Positions 1 through 7,486 of a stretch of 32,379 bases of DNA are shown here, in pieces. Made by a program: the position numbers and the translations under genes. Origin of the DNA: an uncultured Oscillospiraceae bacterium (GTDB lineage: Bacteria > Bacillota > Clostridia > Oscillospirales > Oscillospiraceae). Each line of letters begins with the position of its first letter. Position 1 is the stretch's first letter. The stretch spans positions 1 to 32,379 of the forward strand of contig CALWOA010000024.1 in assembly GCA_944382965.1 (NCBI GenBank), given 5' to 3'. The notes beneath the pieces are model-generated. The model did not search any database. It saw only the letters and a list, made by a program, of their open reading frames with translations, and had not been told where the DNA came from.

Positions 1-162
1 CACAAATCCGGATTTCAGCCATCGTTGCTTTCAGGAAAGCAGGCTGGCCATACAGGGTGTGGGGTACGGAATAGTAAACTGCTCACCGCTGGCGTCGAAA
101 CCAACGATGAGGCAGTTTTAATTTCAATTCTTGAATACGAAATGACAGAGCTGTTTGGGTAG
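1..162 (+). CDS. 3' end of an unknown element gene (partial)
   Basis: The frame is open from the window edge to a TAG at 160-162 and gives 53 residues ending in the acidic segment LISILEYEMTELFG. Its composition looks like real protein rather than a shadow frame. It converges with the next gene, leaving only 2 bp between the stop codons. I do not recognise the family. The start lies outside the window, so length and function cannot be judged. It probably belongs to the mobile element that also carries the HTH genes and integrases to the right. Confidence 0.45.
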   Translation, partial: HKSGFQPSLLSGKQAGHTGCGVRNSKLLTAGVETNDEAVLISILEYEMTELFG

Positions 163-164
163 TG

Positions 165-506
165 TCAAGAGTGATGTGGCCCGGATTCTCCCTGGGCATT
201 CTCCTTCGGGAATAGCTCCTGCATGATATGCGCACCGTAAAGCAGACCGTCACGGAACGCATTGTGCTCGTAAGCAGTACATAGGCAGCAGCAAAGGGTA
301 AAGACGGCGTTGTTATCGTCCAGGGGCAAGGTTTCTAAAAGGCTCTCCAGCTCTTTGAAACCATCCTTGATTTCCGGCGGATCGGATTCATGGGATTCCC
401 AATAGACCTGATAGATCTGATCCAGAACCGTTTCTCCATCACTGCTTCCGGATTCAAAGGAATGGCTGTGGATATAGGCACGGAAGGCTTCGGTAAAGGA
501 TTGCAT
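165..506 (-). CDS. DUF6809-like small protein
   Basis: A 113-residue protein of unknown function. I chose the ATG at 504-506 over a longer open frame because GGAGGTG sits just upstream with good spacing. The C-terminal half has a conserved-looking block in which a Cys-rich helix (residues about 75-84) is followed by an F-R-D-G-x-x-x-G-x-x-x-M-x-E-L pattern. That pattern is typical of the small DUF6809 proteins common on Firmicutes mobile elements; the assignment is from memory of the family pattern. There is no signal peptide or membrane segment, and the N-terminal half is acidic. It is the only minus-strand gene in this part of the element. The role is unknown. Confidence 0.65.
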   Translation of the reverse strand: MQSFTEAFRAYIHSHSFESGSSDGETVLDQIYQVYWESHESDPPEIKDGFKELESLLETLPLDDNNAVFTLCCCLCTAYEHNAFRDGLLYGAHIMQELFPKENAQGESGPHHS

Positions 507-862
507 GTTCACACCTCCAAAAAGTTTGTGTGATGTTACCTTGGAAGTTGCAAAAATACAAGTCCTGTTTTCTTTGTCGACGACTTTCCCTAAGAGAAAC
601 GTTGGGGATCTGTTACAATCTCCATGAAGCAACCCCCAATCCGTAAGAAGGAAGTGAACGCCATTGCATCCATACCGCCGGTATTCTGGCAATAAAATTA
701 ACAGCCCCGTACAGCATGCCAGCCGCCCCGGAAAGAAGTGGCGGATTGGGAAAGCTGTGCGGGTTTCTTTCTTCGGGGTTGCCGGATTCTAGAAAAGGAA
801 GGAGCTGAGGAAAATGGTTACCACAGGAAACATTCATCCCCACACCACGTTAAGGAGGCTGC
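507..862. other. Intergenic stretch of element, with small ORFs
   Basis: No full-size gene is convincing in these 356 bases. A 23-codon plus-strand frame (624-695) has an ATG but no ribosome binding site. A 49-codon frame starting at 814 does have a good site and is listed separately. On the minus strand, TTGTAT and TAACAT spaced by 17 bp upstream of the DUF6809-like gene could be its promoter. The rest is probably regulatory DNA for the divergent genes. Confidence 0.4.
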
Positions 863-963
863 ATGAACCAATCCATTTACAAAAGCTACGACGAACTGCC
901 CCTGTTTCTCAATGCCCATATGGTCGCCCAAATACTCGGCGTGTCTTCTTCCACTGCCTATGA
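814..963 (+). CDS. Possible 49-residue leader ORF overlapping the excisionase gene
   Basis: The ATG at 814 follows GGAAGGAG (797-804) with 9-nt spacing, as good a ribosome site as any in the window. The frame ends with TGA at 961-963, about 100 bp inside the next gene in another frame. The peptide is basic and Arg-rich after residue 14 and resembles no family known to me. The 863 start has its own AAGGAGG site inside this frame. This could be a leader peptide that couples translation to the excisionase gene, or a chance frame. Confidence is low. Confidence 0.25.
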   Translation: MVTTGNIHPHTTLRRLHEPIHLQKLRRTAPVSQCPYGRPNTRRVFFHCL

Positions 964-1066
964 GCTGATGCACGAAAAAGACTTCCCCGCTCTGCGGATC
1001 GGCAACCGTCTGGTTGTACCCAAACAGGAATTTCAAATCTGGGTACAGGAGCGGCTGGGAAAATGA
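863..1066 (+). CDS. Excisionase-family helix-turn-helix protein
   Basis: A 67-residue MerR/excisionase-type DNA-binding protein. The helix-turn-helix spans about residues 17-42 (MVAQILGVSSSTAYELM) and is followed by the beta-wing pattern ALRIGNRLVVPKQEFQIWV, the hallmark of small Xis-like proteins that bind and bend DNA. It starts at ATG 863 after AAGGAGG with good spacing. Its TGA overlaps the ATG of the next HTH gene by 4 bases, so the two are translationally coupled. With integrases downstream, its likely role is recombination directionality or local transcriptional control of the element. Confidence 0.8.
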   Translation: MNQSIYKSYDELPLFLNAHMVAQILGVSSSTAYELMHEKDFPALRIGNRLVVPKQEFQIWVQERLGK

Positions 1067-1461
1067 AACAGAGTATTTCTCACCTCCAAAATCCCGCCCG
1101 GAAATATTTCCCTCTGCCCAACGAAATCTTCCAGCTGGGCCTGACTCCTGGAGAGCTGGCGGTGTATGCCTTCCTCATGCGGTGTGAAAACCGCAAAACC
1201 TATCAGTGCTACCCCAGCTACCGCACCATCGGGGAAGCCGTAGGCATGAGTCGGAACACGGTCAAAAAACATGTGGACAGTCTGGTGGAGAAGCAGTTGA
1301 TTTTCACGGAGTCAACCACCGTCACCCTAAAAGATGGAACCAAACGCAACGGAAGCCTGCTCTATACCATCCGTCCCTTGGCCGATGCCCGGGAGTACCA
1401 TCTCCGGCAGCAGATTCAGGAAAATGAACGGCGCAGAGAATTCGCCTTGTCAGCCCGTTAG
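1063..1461 (+). CDS. Helix-turn-helix protein, replication-initiator/GntR-like
   Basis: A 132-residue protein with a winged-helix DNA-binding domain. The segment from about residue 24 to 85 reads as helix LTPGELAVYAFLMRC, then PSYRTIGEAVGMSRNTVKKHVDSLVEKQLI, which matches the 'helix-turn-helix domain-containing' proteins found beside replication or integration genes of Firmicutes elements. The C-terminus is a basic, charged tail rich in Arg, Gln and Glu. It begins inside the stop codon of the excisionase-like gene (ATGA overlap), forming a two-gene operon. It is probably a regulator of element transfer or maintenance; an initiator role is possible but there is no catalytic domain. Confidence 0.7.
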   Translation: MKQSISHLQNPARKYFPLPNEIFQLGLTPGELAVYAFLMRCENRKTYQCYPSYRTIGEAVGMSRNTVKKHVDSLVEKQLIFTESTTVTLKDGTKRNGSLLYTIRPLADAREYHLRQQIQENERRREFALSAR

Positions 1462-2038
1462 GCCAGGATTTTCAGCCCTGTTTCCGGTTTTCTTTCCGGG
1501 GGTAAGGGCAGGACACCACCTTACCCCCTTTGCGCCGAATTTGCCCGCCTATCCCGCAAGTTTCGGACAAGGATGCCCCGGCAGAAAATCTGCCGGGGTC
1601 GTTCTTCAGAAAAGTTAGGAATTCACACCGTACGGCTTCTCTCGGACTTGCCCGGTTTGGGGTCCGACGAATATGGAAGAGAAGGAAGCAGGAGAAAGGA
1701 CCGGCGTCGCCGCCGATCCTCAGGTGTGACATTGGCGGGCAACGCCCGCCAAAAATACGGAATGTTACAGAAAAACCAGAGTCTTTTCAAAACAAATCCC
1801 CGGATTCTCCTTATGGGTCGGTAACGGGCCGTAGGGGCTTACTAAGGTGTTGTCGAATGGGACTTTGCTTAGACTCCCAACAGCTTTTTACGGTGTCGGT
1901 ATAGGGGGCAATGTCCAGTTTATACCGCTTTTCCCCTTTATTTGTCATTTCTTTGAAAGTTAGAAAAAATGTTGGATTTGTCAATAGCTATTGAGAAAAG
2001 GCTGTGGTAATGTTGGAAATAGAAAGGAGGAATTCCCC
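1462..2038. other. Hairpin-rich 577-bp non-coding region of the element
   Basis: No convincing gene. Four inverted repeats stand out. They are a 10-bp stem at 1498-1507/1519-1528 (GGGGGTAAGG), a perfect 10-bp stem with a 3-nt loop at 1576-1585/1589-1598 (CCCCGGCAGA), a 6-bp stem at 1642-1647/1662-1667 (TCGGAC), and a perfect 9-bp stem with a 3-nt loop at 1732-1740/1744-1752 (TTGGCGGGC). The second is followed by a weak T-rich stretch and could terminate the HTH operon. The others lack T tracts. Such clusters occur at transfer origins and integrase binding regions, but no known nick site was recognised. Confidence 0.5.
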
Positions 2039-3190
2039 ATGGCAAAGCGAAGACCAGCCGGCGATGGGCTGGTAAGAAAACGAAGTGACGGACGCTGGGA
2101 AGGGCGGATTGTGGTTGGCCATAAGGCAGATGGCCGTCCCATCTTCCGCTCGGTATTTGCCAGGACCCAAGGTGAACTTCTAAAAAAACTTCACGCCCAG
2201 CTGGAGGCATACCGGGACGTGGAACTGACGGAAGCATCCAACCTTACCCTGGGGCAGTGGCTGGACAAATGGCTGACGGATTACATGACCCTGACCCTCC
2301 GGGAAAGCACCCTGATCCGATACAAAGGCATGATAGAACACCAGATCAAACCCTACCTAGGAGATGAAAAAATCAGCGCCATCTCCACCGCCGACATCCA
2401 ACAGTTATACAACTGGCTCCGGGAGAATGGTCGGGTGGAAGAGCATTACGAGAAAGGAAATACCCTATCCGACAGCATGGTACGAGGCGTTCACATGATG
2501 CTCCACCAAGCGCTGGACGCTGCAGTTCGGGAGCATTTGATCCCCCGAAATCCCACCGAAGGTACAGTCATTCCCAAGGCGAACTACGCGCCTAAACAGA
2601 TTCTTTCAGAGGGCCAACTGGACCGATTTCTGGAATCTTTGAAGCAGGATCCTCAGTGGTACGATTTCTTCTACACCGAACTGACCACAGGCATGCGCCT
2701 GGGAGAAATCTGCGGTCTCAAATGGCAGGACTTTGAAGAGCGTACAGGCAGGCTCCATATTCACCGCTCTGTCAGCAGGCGCCAGGGCGGTGGTATCCGG
2801 GTAGGAGAAACCAAGACAGAATCCGGTGCCAGAACCATCCTGCTCCCACCCAGCACAGCAGCGCTTCTGAAGCAGCGAAAAAAGCACTCCTACAGCGATT
2901 GGATTTTCCACAATCCCACAATGCCCGAACTGCCCTTGGCCCCATCCACTGCCTATGACCATCTGAAGGTTCTTCTGCGAAGAGCCGAACTTCCACCCAT
3001 GCGCTTCCACGATTTGCGGCACACTTTCGCCACCCACGCCCTGACCAGCGGTGTAGATGCCAAGACCTTGTCCGGTATTCTGGGGCATACCAACGCATCC
3101 TTTACCCTAGATACCTACACCCACATGACCACGGACATGCACCGGAAAGCCGCAGGGGTTGTGGGCGGATTCCTGGATGAGATTATGTGA
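2039..3190 (+). CDS. Tyrosine recombinase/integrase (first of tandem pair)
   Basis: A 383-residue tyrosine integrase. It has an AP2-like Arm DNA-binding domain at about residues 10-45, a SAM-like core-binding domain at about 68-172, and the catalytic domain at about 188-370. The active site can be read as Arg220 (TTGMRLGE), Lys259, His324 and Arg327 (HDLRHTF), His350 and the nucleophile Tyr360 (LDTYTH). I chose ATG 2039 because AAAGGAGG precedes it at about 9 nt; the frame extends further upstream without a better start. It is complete. A paralogous integrase follows after 9 bp, so both are probably made from one transcript. It probably catalyses integration and excision of the left element. 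Confidence 0.93.
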   Translation: MAKRRPAGDGLVRKRSDGRWEGRIVVGHKADGRPIFRSVFARTQGELLKKLHAQLEAYRDVELTEASNLTLGQWLDKWLTDYMTLTLRESTLIRYKGMIEHQIKPYLGDEKISAISTADIQQLYNWLRENGRVEEHYEKGNTLSDSMVRGVHMMLHQALDAAVREHLIPRNPTEGTVIPKANYAPKQILSEGQLDRFLESLKQDPQWYDFFYTELTTGMRLGEICGLKWQDFEERTGRLHIHRSVSRRQGGGIRVGETKTESGARTILLPPSTAALLKQRKKHSYSDWIFHNPTMPELPLAPSTAYDHLKVLLRRAELPPMRFHDLRHTFATHALTSGVDAKTLSGILGHTNASFTLDTYTHMTTDMHRKAAGVVGGFLDEIM

Positions 3191-3199
3191 GGTAACGCC

Positions 3200-4633
3200 A
3201 TGGCAAAGAAACGAAAACAAGGTTCCGGAACCCTTCGCAAACGTGCAGACGGGCGCTGGGAGGGCCGGGTTGTCATCGGGTATGACGATAACGGCCTGCC
3301 AAAAACAAAAAATGTTTTGGGCAAAACCCAGACAGAGTGCCTGGGCAAGCTGAAAAAGCTTCAGGAGGAATGCGCTCCTCCCATCCGCAAGTGCCGTGAG
3401 GATATGCCCTTCGGAGACTGGATGACCTTCTGGTACGAAACCTACTGTAAACCCGGACTGCAGCTGCGGACGCAGGAAGGGTATGCCGAGCGGATCTACA
3501 AGCACATCATCCCCGAGTTGGGGCAAATCCCCCTGAACAAGCTAACCCAGAACGATTTGCAGCAGTTCTATGCCCGCTTGAAAACCAGTGGACGGCTCAT
3601 CCGGGTAGAGCAATATGGTCCTGGTCTGTCCGACCGGATGGTGCGGGTCTGTCACGCCAGCTGTCGGGCAGCGTTGGCTCGGGCAGTACAGGAGGGGCTG
3701 ATCCGTACCAATCCCGCTGCAGGCTGCAAACTGCCCCCCAAGAAGAGCCGGGAGATGCAGGTACTGACTCAGGAGGAAATGCACCGCTTTCTGGTCCAGG
3801 CAAAGCAGGATGGCTACTACGAGCTGTTCCTGCTGGAGCTGGCCACAGGCATGCGGTTAGGAGAAATTCTGGCTCTGCAGTGGACAGACTTAACCTTCCG
3901 CACCGGCGCTCTGCAGATCAGCAAATCCATGTACTACTCCCGTGGGCAGCTGCACATCACCGAACCGAAGACCAAATCCTCCATCCGAACTGTGATTCTG
4001 CCGGAGGTTCTCCTCAAGGTTCTGGCGGACTATCAGCAGAGAAATTTCTCCCGGTGGATGTTTCCCTCTCCCGTCAAAGAAGACGCCCCCTTGACCCCCA
4101 ACTACGCCCGCAGGAGAATGCAGCAGACCTTGGCTCGGGCAGGGTGCAAGGTGGTACGCTTCCACGATCTTCGGCACACCTTCGCCACCATGGCCCTGGA
4201 ACACGGTATGGATGTGAAGACCTTATCTTCCATCATCGGCCACGTTTCCTCAGCCACCACCCTGGACATTTACTCCCACGTTACAGACTTCATGCAGCAG
4301 CAAGCCGCAGTACGAATTGACCGGCAGATCGGGAAAACGGACGCCCCCATGCCCGCTCCGGAACCGGTTCCCAAACCAAAGCCAGCGGCCTTCTCCCCTG
4401 CCCAGCCCAAGCACCGCAAGCCCGGTACCGGCTGCCTGTACCAGATTAACGACCACCTGTGGGAAGGAAAATACTCCCCACGGGATGCCAACGGCAAACG
4501 GATTTCCCGTAATGTCTACGCACCAACCAGAGAGGAATGCGAGGAAAAACTGATGATGATGATTGAGGAAATGCGGCGGGAAATTGTGGAGGAGAGGGAA
4601 AAACGGAAATCAGGAATAATTAATCCGGGGTGA
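3200..4633 (+). CDS. Tyrosine recombinase/integrase with extra C-terminal Arm-like domain
   Basis: A 477-residue tyrosine integrase paralogous to its upstream neighbour. The Arm-like domain is at about residues 8-57, the core-binding domain at 70-172 and the catalytic domain at 188-372. The active site is Arg219, Lys258, His322/Arg325 (HDLRHTF), His348 and Tyr358. Normal integrases of this family stop near residue 380. Here a Pro-rich linker (382-405) leads to a second Arm-like domain (about 407-450) whose G-T-G-x-L...WEGK...NGK...N-V pattern repeats the N-terminal one, followed by a charged helical tail. The stop codon sits inside the downstream terminator stem. The start is ATG 3200, 9 bp after the previous stop. 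Confidence 0.92.
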   Translation: MAKKRKQGSGTLRKRADGRWEGRVVIGYDDNGLPKTKNVLGKTQTECLGKLKKLQEECAPPIRKCREDMPFGDWMTFWYETYCKPGLQLRTQEGYAERIYKHIIPELGQIPLNKLTQNDLQQFYARLKTSGRLIRVEQYGPGLSDRMVRVCHASCRAALARAVQEGLIRTNPAAGCKLPPKKSREMQVLTQEEMHRFLVQAKQDGYYELFLLELATGMRLGEILALQWTDLTFRTGALQISKSMYYSRGQLHITEPKTKSSIRTVILPEVLLKVLADYQQRNFSRWMFPSPVKEDAPLTPNYARRRMQQTLARAGCKVVRFHDLRHTFATMALEHGMDVKTLSSIIGHVSSATTLDIYSHVTDFMQQQAAVRIDRQIGKTDAPMPAPEPVPKPKPAAFSPAQPKHRKPGTGCLYQINDHLWEGKYSPRDANGKRISRNVYAPTREECEEKLMMMIEEMRREIVEEREKRKSGIINPG

Positions 4634-4656
4634 CCATACTGTCACCCCGGATTTTT
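4622..4656 (+). terminator. Rho-independent terminator after tandem integrases
   Basis: A perfect 13-bp stem (AATCCGGGGTGAC at 4622-4634 with its complement at 4641-4653), a 6-nt loop and a T run. The stop codon of the second integrase (4631-4633) lies within the left arm. Confidence 0.85.
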
Positions 4657-4732
4657 ATTACGCTATAGATAAAGTAAGCACACTCTCCTCTTCTGTGCAT
4701 AACCCATACCGCACATTCATAAATCCGTTTGA

Positions 4733-5806
4733 TTACCCAAGGATAATCTCCCGTTGCTCACAGGGGTGATCTGGTGTGTGAAACGGAATGACCTTAAGGA
4801 AAGCGTTTCTTTGCTCTAGTTCTTCCCGCTGCTGATCCGTACTGTGTACAGCCAGCCGGGAAAAGAGTGCTGCCCCTTCCTGCTGCAGCCTCCAGCTTCC
4901 GCTCCTCACTTCCACCGTGCCCGTGAGCAGGACCTCTGCATTGGCGGAAACGTATCGCCGTGCCAACAGTTCCTGCGATTCTGTCCGAAGCTGTGGATTG
5001 CTGACAAAACAGAAGCCCACCGTGGGGGAATCTTCCGGCAAAGGCAGGACCGTTACATCTGCCAGTCCCTCCCGGAGGGCAGGGGTTGTCCATGCCCGGT
5101 CTGAAATGGCCCACTTCAATTGGTTTTGGAAATGCGCATCCCCGTAAATCGGCAGATCCGGCCATCGTTTATGCAGCAGCAAGACCGCTTCCAATCCTCT
5201 TCCGTACTGGGGAACCGGCAGCAAAAGTGGTCTTCCAGCAGTCAAAATCGTCTCTGCCTTCTTCAAAAAGTCCCGGCGCATTTCCTCTGCGCTCCGTAGT
5301 TCCGGGCCGTAGGCGCTGTCCAAAACCGCAATATCCGCCCGTACATTTCGAATCAGATCCGTGACATAAACCAATCCCCCCTCCAAATAGTCACCGCTGA
5401 ACAGGAGCGTCTTTCCCTCCAGCTGGAATTCATACCACACGCTTCCAGGGCAATGGCCGGAACGTCCCCAGCGTACAGAAAGTCCGTGGCACTTGGCTTC
5501 TTCTCCCAGTACCGCACTTTTCCGGGGTTGAACTTTCAACTGTGACAGAGTTTCCCGGGTAGCAATCACCGTGCCTGTAAATCCCAAGTTCTCCAGCCAA
5601 GGCAAGGCTCCGGAATGATCTGCATGGGAATGCGTAAGATATACCCAGGAAAGTTTCTGAATTTCCGTTTTTGTTAAATGCGGATAAGGATCGGCCGATG
5701 CCGCCAATAGGCCGCAATCCACCAAGAAAGAGATGGTGTCTCCTTCTACCAAAAAGCTGCTGCGGCCATGCTCTCCTACGCCACCAGCCAATTTTATGCG
5801 AATCAT
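4733..5806 (-). CDS. Metallo-beta-lactamase-fold hydrolase, beta-CASP-like
   Basis: A 357-residue MBL-fold protein. The N-terminus (LAGGVGEHGRSSFLVE) matches the start of RNase J/CPSF-type beta-CASP proteins. Metal-binding motifs are clear: His59, His61, Asp63 and His64 (THSHADH), His118 (SGHCPGS) and Asp139 (FSGDY). LDSAYG (162-167) stands where beta-CASP proteins have an acidic motif A, and His343/His347 in IPFHTPDH give the C-terminal motif. No signal peptide is present, so it acts in the cytoplasm. Family knowledge suggests nuclease or phosphodiesterase activity; the substrate is unknown. ATG 5806 overlaps the permease stop (ATGA), so it is translationally coupled to the ABC transporter. 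It is the last gene before the mobile element. Confidence 0.88.
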   Translation of the reverse strand: MIRIKLAGGVGEHGRSSFLVEGDTISFLVDCGLLAASADPYPHLTKTEIQKLSWVYLTHSHADHSGALPWLENLGFTGTVIATRETLSQLKVQPRKSAVLGEEAKCHGLSVRWGRSGHCPGSVWYEFQLEGKTLLFSGDYLEGGLVYVTDLIRNVRADIAVLDSAYGPELRSAEEMRRDFLKKAETILTAGRPLLLPVPQYGRGLEAVLLLHKRWPDLPIYGDAHFQNQLKWAISDRAWTTPALREGLADVTVLPLPEDSPTVGFCFVSNPQLRTESQELLARRYVSANAEVLLTGTVEVRSGSWRLQQEGAALFSRLAVHSTDQQREELEQRNAFLKVIPFHTPDHPCEQREIILG

Positions 5807-7467
5807 CTTTTCACCCCTCTGGAAGAAATGGCATTCATCACCAGCAGCGTAGTCGTAGTAATCAATACACACAATACCGCCATAGCCATCCCCAATGACA
5901 CACTGCCTTGTTCAAATTCCCGGTTGATATACGTGGACACGACCAAAGTGTTGGGAGGCGCAATCAAACTGGCAGTTACCAATTCCCGGAAGGCAATAAT
6001 AAAAATCATCATCCATCCCGCCAGGATTCCCCTTGAGATCATGGGCAGCGTAACCCGGCGGAACACATAAGTCGGGCTTCCGCCAAATGTTCTGCCTGCT
6101 TGGAGCAGATTGTCATTGATCTGCGTAAAAGCAGAAGTGACATACTGCACGGTATAGGGCAGATACAGTACCACGTAAGCCAGAACCATAATTCCGATGG
6201 TGTTATACAGAGGAATCGCCTTATAGATGGCGTTCCAGAAGAGCATAATGCCGATAATCAGCACAATGCCCGGAAGCATTTCAGGCAACAAACTCATACT
6301 TTCCAGAATTTTTTTCATTGTGCCTTTGGCTTTGCGAACAGCCAACACCACCAGAGTCCCCAGTACGGAGCAAATGGTAGCAGATGTAACAGCCAGAAAG
6401 ATACTATTCCAGATCGCATTCAGGCTTTTGCTTGTGGTAAACAGTTCCTGGTAGTGCGCAAAGGTAAAATTGCCAGCGGCCAGGCCATAGCCGCGCAGCT
6501 TGATCAGGGATGTTGCAATGATGGCAAAGTAAGGAATCCCAATGGCGGTCAAGATGAGCACCACAATCCATATCCAGGCTGCAAAAAGTCCCACTGCTGA
6601 CAGCTGATGCCGTGCAGGACGGCTCCCTTTGCCGCTGACCAGCCTGTAAGTATGGCGATTGGTCATATAGTTCTGCAGCAGCCACATTCCCATACAGATG
6701 CACACCAGCACAGAAGAAAGGCTGGCTGAACGGCCAAAGTCAATGGGTGCTGTGGTAGAGTAGCGGTGGATGTCGGTTGTAAAGACATAAAAGCCGATAC
6801 GCCGCCCCAGGGTATAGGGCGTTCCATACTCAGAAAGGGTTTTGACGAATACAAGCAGTGCGCCAATGGCGTAGTTACCGGTGAGCAGCGGTGTGAAAAT
6901 TTTCCATAGACGCTGGGAGAATCCCGCTCCAAACACCGAGCCACTTTCCTCCAGACTGGAGGGAATATTGAGCATGGCGTTTTTCAGCATGGTCATCATA
7001 AACGGAAATACATGCAGGCTCATTACCAATACCAATCCGCCAAAAGAAAAGAACCCTTCTGAAAAAGAACCTGTAGCAGGAAAGAGCTGCTGAAACAGTC
7101 CACGTTTCTGCATAAACAATATCCAGCCCATGGAAGCTATATAAGGGGGGGTCATAAATGGCACCATAAATACGATATCCAGCCACTTCTGCTGGCCTAC
7201 CTGGGTTCGAGCCAGAAGATATGCCGTTGGGGCGGCAATAAAGGTAGAACATAGAACTACGCTGATTCCCAAAAGTAGGGAATTCCAGATGGTCTGAAGA
7301 TTTTCTCCGTCAGCAATGATGGACCATGCATAATAGAAGTCAAGGCGGCCATCAATGGTGACCGCCTTGGCAAAGATGGTAATCAAAGGACAGAGAATCA
7401 ATCCGGCCAGCAATAGAAGCAGCAACCACAAAGCTGCGCTGCTTTTCAAGGTTGACGATGATCTCAT
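5803..7467 (-). CDS. Ferric-iron-type ABC transporter permease, two fused domains
   Basis: A 554-residue inner-membrane permease with about 12 hydrophobic segments in two tandem binding-protein-dependent transport domains. Each half carries an EAA-like cytoplasmic loop that docks to the ATPase: around SLEESGSVFGAGFSQRLWKI in the first half and NLLQAGRTFGGSPTYVFRRV in the second. Fused double permeases are typical of FbpB/AfuB iron and PhnU-type 2-aminoethylphosphonate importers. The ATG at 7467 follows a GGAGGAACT site. It lies 19 bp after the binding-protein gene and overlaps the MBL gene by 4 bases. Confidence 0.92.
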   Translation of the reverse strand: MRSSSTLKSSAALWLLLLLLAGLILCPLITIFAKAVTIDGRLDFYYAWSIIADGENLQTIWNSLLLGISVVLCSTFIAAPTAYLLARTQVGQQKWLDIVFMVPFMTPPYIASMGWILFMQKRGLFQQLFPATGSFSEGFFSFGGLVLVMSLHVFPFMMTMLKNAMLNIPSSLEESGSVFGAGFSQRLWKIFTPLLTGNYAIGALLVFVKTLSEYGTPYTLGRRIGFYVFTTDIHRYSTTAPIDFGRSASLSSVLVCICMGMWLLQNYMTNRHTYRLVSGKGSRPARHQLSAVGLFAAWIWIVVLILTAIGIPYFAIIATSLIKLRGYGLAAGNFTFAHYQELFTTSKSLNAIWNSIFLAVTSATICSVLGTLVVLAVRKAKGTMKKILESMSLLPEMLPGIVLIIGIMLFWNAIYKAIPLYNTIGIMVLAYVVLYLPYTVQYVTSAFTQINDNLLQAGRTFGGSPTYVFRRVTLPMISRGILAGWMMIFIIAFRELVTASLIAPPNTLVVSTYINREFEQGSVSLGMAMAVLCVLITTTTLLVMNAISSRGVKR

Positions 7468-7486
7468 AGTTCCTCCAGATCAGAAA

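Larger units (their letters stand above)
1..4660. mobile_element. End of an integrated mobile element with tandem integrases
   Basis: The block holds a truncated unknown gene, a DUF6809-like gene, an excisionase-like HTH gene, a second HTH gene, a hairpin-rich gap and two tandem tyrosine recombinases, closed by a terminator at 4622-4656. This cargo is typical of the recombination end of an integrative conjugative or mobilizable element. From 4733 onward the genes are an ordinary chromosomal operon, so the element boundary probably lies between about 4657 and 4732. I could not identify a direct-repeat att site, because the other end is outside the window. No relaxase or coupling protein is visible here. 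Confidence 0.7.

Noticed and set aside
1472-1904. Frames of 83-124 codons in the hairpin-rich gap
   Set aside because: Basic, Arg/Pro-rich translations without ribosome sites that run across perfect inverted repeats; more likely structural DNA.
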